Both the position numbers and the translations under genes were made by a program. Source: Margaritifera margaritifera (taxonomy: Eukaryota; Mollusca; Bivalvia; Unionida; Margaritiferidae). Taken from it: 64,000 nucleotides of DNA. Position 1 is the first letter of the stretch; the number at the start of each line of letters is the position of its first letter. This document shows positions 58,776-64,000 of this stretch, one piece after another. A model generated the notes under the pieces. That model worked only from the letters and a program-made list of their open reading frames with translations. It did no database searches and was not told where the DNA came from. Location: contig JAQPZY010001295.1 of the NCBI GenBank assembly GCA_029931535.1, forward strand, positions 1,364,001 to 1,428,000. Direction: 5' to 3'.

Positions 58776-58875
58776 GGAAGAATATGCTTGATTGGGATAA
58801 AATACTGGGGTTAGGGGGATCGAAAGGAAGAATATACTTGATTGGGATAAAAGGCTGGGGTTTGGGGGATCGAAA
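58776..58875. repeat. Two tandem 50-bp units
   Basis: GAAGAATATRCTTGATTGGG and GGGGGATCGAAAG start and end each of two adjacent 50-bp units that differ at about five positions. Confidence 0.85.
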
Positions 58876-61800
58876 GGAAGTAACTCGAAAGAGAATGCGA
58901 TTTCATTTCCGTCTGCAGCAACTGATTGCAGACATATTAGATTTAGTCATAGAATGAAAAACTATGTATAAATGAAACAAACCTTAATAACAGTTCCCAC
59001 CTGAGTACATGTATGACTCTCTGCCTCTTAGAGGTAATAACAGCAGCTCATCATTGGCTACAGTAGTAGCTATACATGTTTAAAACCCAGCTGTGAGTGT
59101 ATTTCATAATATCATTCCGATGCTTTTGGTAAGGTTGAGGACGGCGCTCTCCGGTATCGTGTACGGAAATGGTCATAATTACAGATAGACGTGCAACGCT
59201 TGCAGAATGAACACTGTTGTACTCATTTATTTTTTTTTATTATTTTTTTATTTTTTTTAAATAATATCAGCCAAATAGCTTCGCATTTTTCTTTACATTT
59301 TTAGTATTGACGAGAAAGCAACATTAATGCGGAAAGGATTACAAGCGCCAAACAATATACTTTTTTTCATTATGTCTTGTAAACCGTTTCTGTTATCATT
59401 TTTCTTGATTTCCTAAGGGACATTTTGAAGTCGATATCTAGTCCAGCAATCTGGAAGCTTGCAATGAAAAAATACACATAAATTAGTGATTTCAAATAAA
59501 AGAGAAATCAGTATAATGTAATTAACTTAGAATGTGCCAAAAACACCAATATCAAATGTTGCATTGCTTTCAAAATGTACCACTAATACTGTGATCTCAG
59601 AATCAAAGATAAAACACAGACGGAACATTAATATGTGTTCCGTATGACATGTTAGATTATCGATAAAATAAATCTAAGATTAGCAGTTAAATATGTCCAT
59701 ATATCATTATAATTGTTGAAAGACATTTTACCGTTCGTCTTCCATATTTGCCAAAGAAACAAACTTTTGTAATATATCAACATAAACTCTTATTTGTGTT
59801 ATGTATCTACATATATCAACATACAACCAATGCCAGCTTATCCTTGTTGTGTTAGCATAATTTTAATTCTTGTTGACAGTTAATAACGAATATTTTGCAT
59901 ACTTCATCTTTAGCTGTCATGTCAAAAGTAAGACAACCTTCTTATTTTTTATCTTTGAAGCTCGCGCAAAAATCTGTAATTTATCTTTGAGCTTTGAATG
60001 AATTATCTACAAAATAATATACGCGCAAAGGAATTGCTATAGTTCTCTAAAAGATGGAACTAGTGATGTAACTTATAATATGTATACAAAGCGGACAGTC
60101 GTCAAGTTGCCTCTAACATTTAAGACAATATTATCCTGGACTACCCTATTTTGACGCACTTAAGAACTTACTTTCACCTTTTCAGAAATATACTCCTTTC
60201 ATAGTGATGTCTCTCATTAGTATAGAAACATTAGTTATTTTAGCAAAGCATGCATAAAAAATGACAATGATATATTCCCTAATACTCTTCCTTGCATGCT
60301 TTCAACCAGAGGACCCCTCGTCGGAAAGTTTGTGTATTACGTCACCCTGAATGACGCACTTCACAGAAGTCTGTCTATTCTAGCAGTGACACCATTGTAC
60401 ATATGCGCGGGGAAAAAAACTATATTACAGAGGAACATCAATAGGACATAGAAAACTCAAGTTTATGGGAAAAATTACAGACTGAAATTTAACTTGGCAT
60501 TCCTAAACTTTTCTTACATTTATCATTAATCTGGTTTTGGTACAGATTTTGTCTTGAAAGGAAAAATAATCAAATTTGGAAAAATCATGATGGTATTAAT
60601 TTTAAAATTGTGTAGTTATAATTATAAAATAATTAGATTCAGCATGTGACCATTTTCCCAATACTTAATTAGTATTGTGAACATGCAGAACCTCAATCTT
60701 TGCATGTACTGTTTTTGGAACATCTAAACAGTTTTGCATCCTTCTTATTTATCCAGAATGCAAATAATCAAAGACAGAAGACATAAAATTACAGGAGAAT
60801 GTTTTATTTTCATTATTTATCATTCGTGCCATTATCAAACAAATCTTAAAGATATAAATTGGTCAAAACAAGTTAAAGATCAAGAATGTCTTAAAAGATT
60901 ATTGAAAATTTACTGTTAAAGTAAAATTGCTTAATTATCAGATAAAAAATCCTAATAATTGATTTAAATAAGCAAAAATGTAAAGGATACTAATTTAATT
61001 ATTAAATATATCGTAAAAGTATTTGTTTTTCTGTAAATTTCCACAAATTATAATAACAAATAACCACCTCTGAAAATCAGTTATGACACATCCACATGAA
61101 ACTGTATAACATTGTACACCTTTCTAAACAGTGTTACTGATGCAGTTATCAGCTGTGAGTCACGTTGCTAACACATGTTGAGTAGCAGACTGGATGCCTA
61201 TTATGGCGGGAAGTTGATTTGCCCCGTCAGAATAGTTAGTAAGGATTTTTATGAGGATTTGCTGGTTGAAAAAAAATAGAATTAGTGAAATGGCGTTTTT
61301 TCATGGTATGTGTCTTTGTTTCATTTCACAACAGAAAAGGATAGGATTTTCTACCAATTTTTCTGTCTGTGTGACTCGATGTTGATCAGTGTACATTAAT
61401 GTTGTGGTTGTGACGTCATTGAAAGATGCGTTCTCTCGAAAACTGGGAGTTTATGACACTGCGTCAAAAGAGGGTAGCGTCATAATAGGGTGTGGGACGA
61501 TATATTTAACTGACACGAAGCAAATTTTGTTTCAGAGACACTTAACAAATTTTTATGTTTGTTTTTTTTTTTTTTAAAGAATTGTGGATACGTTAAATGT
61601 TAGAAATAATTAAATAGAGGATATCTTCTTTTCTTATGTTAATACCAAATTGTTTTGACCTTATTCCAGGCTGAAAACAAAGGACGGACACCATGCGTGG
61701 CGAAAAATCAATGTCATCTACAAAATGTACAATATAACTTATATCACGGTAAAGTTATGCATGGAGGTAATAAAGAAATGTGTCAAAAGCATGGTGTAGT

Positions 61801-61960
61801 GGGATAATGGGTTAGAGTTAAAATAATAAGAAGAATAAGAATAAGAATAATGTGTGAAGAGTTACGGAATATTTACTTGGGTAAAAATTATCGCAAACAT
61901 TGTGTACGTCGGATACACTGATGCTTAGTTGTTGCAGTTTTGATAAAATCGCATTTGGAA
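58876..61960. other. AT-rich intergenic sequence
   Basis: About 3 kb with no coding, RNA or repeat structure that I can support. A plus-strand frame at 60734-60919 is short and unrecognised. Confidence 0.5.
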
Positions 61961-61964
61961 GGTT

Positions 61965-62546
61965 AGATGTTTTCATTTAGCCCGAACTCCCCGTGAGTTT
62001 TCAATTGTAATATACAGTATCGTTCCTTACGTGTGCGTTCTATATCGTTCCACCCCATGTTAGATTCAATCGGTAGCATCTCGAGGGACTCGACTGAATG
62101 CCAAATCGAGTTGTAGTGTTAGGCGAGTTTCGCGTTGATTTTGTTGCAAATGTGGCTCTTGTGGTTATTTATTCGTTTTCTGAAATCAACGGTTTCGACA
62201 ACATATTGAGTGGCACAGATCTTGCATATTAGAAGATAGATTACATTTTTGGTTCGACATCCTTATGAATGACACTGAAGCTAACTCCTGTCGTCGAACT
62301 TCTGAACGATTTGGTCTTTGACATATGTTTGCAAATTATGAATCGCTTGTCTTTGCAGCAATATGTGCCTGAATCTGTTTGGAGCTACCTTGGCACATAC
62401 CAGATGGTCCTTCAGATTTTTAGTTCAACTGTACGCAGCCATAGGAATTTCTAGAAATATGCCCTTCAGATTCTCGGAGGATTCAATCTGGTTCCAATGC
62501 TTCCAAATGATCTGTTGTAAGTTTGGGACATTGGGGTTGAAAGTAA
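61965..62546 (-). pseudogene. GIY-YIG endonuclease of the Penelope-like element
   Basis: Follows the RT. PNVPNLQQIIWKHWNQIE near 62535-62485 is the linker; then VIYLLICKICATQYVVET near 62250-62195 corresponds to the GIY...YIG core (the YIG glycine reads valine), FRKRINNHKS follows, and the ERYCILQLKTHGEFGLNEN end lies near 62025-61970. This nuclease would nick target DNA for priming. At least two stops occur upstream of the core. Confidence 0.75.
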
Positions 62547-63385
62547 TCACGAAGGGTACGCGTTTGTTGGTGTTTTTGGTTTTATATTTCTAGTTTTGTT
62601 AACAGCCTCCTCGATGTAGCTATTTCTATATCCTCTCCTTCTAAGGTCCCCCTTGAGCTCTTCGAGGCTCTTTTCAAAGGTAGCCGGATTCGCACTTGTC
62701 CGTTGGTTCCGAACGCACACGCCGTAAGAAAGGCTTTTTATTACGCGCTGGGGGTGGCAGCTGGTTGGGACTAGATTTTGGTGAGAGTCAGTTGGTTTAG
62801 TATACAGGTCAAATCCTTTGCTCCCCTCCAGGAGGGTAGACTGAGTATCCAAAAAGATGTTGGACTTATTTGATAAATTTAATCGTAGGAGGGGAGTTAT
62901 TGGCGAATTCAAAAAATATTTTGAAATTGTCGCCTGTTTTGATCCATTTTGATTCTATGTCGTCATTGAATCTGCACCAGCTTAGGGATCTATAGGGTGC
63001 CTCGTTGAGAAGCTTTTGCTCGAGGTTCCCATGCAAATATTGGCATACGAAGGTGCCATTTTAGTGTCCATTGCAGTTCCATTTGTTTGTATGAAGTGTT
63101 GGTTGTTCAATTCAAAACTGCTAAACGTAAGAACATGTGTTAAAAGTTTGACCCAATTGCATGTAGGCGGGGAAGGATCAGGTCGACCGTCCAATTCTCC
63201 TTGCAGGCTGTGCTACCGTCCTCGTGTGGGATGTTGGTGTATAAGGAACGGACGTCCAAAGTTACGAGGAGAGTGTTATCTGGAAGTTTAGTTTTCGGTC
63301 TTTTGTTGAGATAGTATTTTGTATCTTGGATATATGAAGGCAGTTTTTCCACGAAAGGCCAAAGATCACCCTAGCTGATATATAT
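62547..63385 (-). pseudogene. Penelope-type reverse transcriptase
   Basis: Minus-strand blocks: [18 protein letters not shown] (63360-63305), [16 protein letters not shown] (about 63280-63230), NGTAMDTKMAPSYANI (about 63105-63055), a worn catalytic RFNDDI near 62970 where the family has a YxDD-like site, then FLDTQSTLLEG and TKPTDSHQNLVPTSCHP near 62850-62770. The open piece 62912-62547 covers the thumb-like end (ELKGDLRRRGYRNSYIEEA). Broken by frame changes, so inactive. Confidence 0.85.
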
Positions 63386-64000
63386 TAATTGAGCGACAAT
63401 GAAATCAAAAAGCTCTTTACTACCAGGATGAAGCCAGTCTCGCGATGACCACGGTGCTAGGGAGTTGTGCACAGCATGTGTACGCACACTTCGCTTCGGT
63501 GGTGCTGCCCATTCCCCACTCCCACCCCAAAACCCGAAAAATCTGTCTAAACTCGTAAGAAACTTCGAGTAAAGATAACTTTGTTGGACACTCATTTAAC
63601 ACAACGTGGTGCAAACCCTATTATCCTTATATAATGTTCTAAGCGCTGATTACCGCTTGCATAACTACGATTAAGCACTGTCTATTTGGACATCAATGTC
63701 TACGAAACATTTCGGCATGACAGCAGAGCAACTGCACGAAGGACCCAAAGAAGATGAATGCAAATACATGATGCAATAAATCTATTGTTGAGGCGACTGC
63801 TGCCGATACATCTGCTGCTGACGTTCCAGCGCTTGCGTGCCGGCCAGAGAAGAACCCGAACTGAGTGATACAGAGAAGCGTGTGAAAGATCACAAAACGG
63901 TTAAGGCCGGGCGAAAGAGTGCAGACGCCCGTAAACAAAAACAATATGTGTCCCTTGCCAAGCTACGCAATTATTTTAAAAAATGTTCTAGTGGAACATG
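63386..64000. other. Window end, unassigned
   Basis: No recognised domain. A hydrophobic minus-strand frame at 63693-63944 has two possible membrane stretches but no family resemblance. Confidence 0.4.

Larger units (their letters stand above)
61965..63385 (-). mobile_element. Decayed, 5'-truncated Penelope-like element
   Basis: The minus strand holds, in order, a Penelope-type reverse transcriptase and a GIY-YIG nuclease, the diagnostic pair of this retroelement class. The RT begins mid-domain near 63385, so the N-terminal part is missing. Frames shift at about 63200 and 62930, and stops occur. It ends near 61967 after GEFGLNENI. Confidence 0.85.

Overview
This is nuclear DNA of an invertebrate animal, most likely a mollusc and perhaps a bivalve. 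The evidence is a mostly AT-rich background full of microsatellites, splice-acceptor-like sites, tRNA-derived SINEs, and a mix of transposon classes common in lophotrochozoan genomes: I/Nimb-like, Tx1/L1-like and other LINEs, a Penelope-like element, hAT elements and Polintons. The species cannot be fixed from the sequence alone. There are no bacterial operons, rRNA genes or CRISPR arrays. Almost every long reading frame belongs to a mobile or virus-like element, and most are broken.

Layout. 0-2.5 kb: decayed non-LTR retrotransposon with reverse transcriptase, RNase H and a zinc-knuckle tail, followed by two sets of degenerate tandem repeats. 4.6-5.4 kb: one copy of a tandem-repeat-bearing dispersed element whose second copy lies inverted at 27.7-28.3 kb. 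8-8.7 kb: a foldback repeat, a possible MITE and a SINE. 8.9-10.2 kb: a non-autonomous hAT-like element; a longer copy at 41.3-42.9 kb has a perfect 8-bp target duplication. 10.2-20 kb: a decayed Polinton/Maverick (adintovirus-like) element, richer in GC than its surroundings. It has SAP-like repeats, a protein-primed-type DNA polymerase B that stops before the DTDS region, an antisense parvovirus-type phospholipase A2 domain, a packaging ATPase, a pX-like protein, an adenain-like protease, phage-fibre-like pieces, a hydrophobic membrane protein and an HTH protein. 21.5-22.5 kb: a SINE tail and an intronless ApaH-like phosphoesterase frame with damaged active-site motifs. 25-27.5 kb: an antisense SINE and a decayed Tx1/L1-like LINE. 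29.5-35.2 kb: a second Polinton on the minus strand with integrase, penton-like, minor capsid and truncated F54H12.2-type major capsid remnants. 35.8-36.6 kb: a decayed BIR (IAP-type) gene with an internal tandem duplication. 39.0-40.1 kb: the best host-gene candidate, a 3' terminal exon of a low-complexity, probably secreted protein on the minus strand. 46.9-47.9 kb: integrase remnant of a third, very AT-rich Polinton. 49.2-49.7 kb: 3' end of another LINE. 50.1-50.8 kb: LTR-like sequence with a partial copy at 36.9 kb. 53.0-54.1 kb: tandem duplication. 55.4 kb: full-length SINE with a 12-bp target duplication. 56.3-56.8 kb: two MITEs. 62.0-63.4 kb: a Penelope-like element on the minus strand.

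The main biological interest is the set of three Polinton-like relics in 38 kb. Their surviving parts differ: replication, packaging and fibre genes in the first, integration and capsid genes in the second, integrase only in the third. Together with the adjacent BIR gene they record repeated integration of virus-like DNA. All are interrupted by stops and frameshifts; none looks active.
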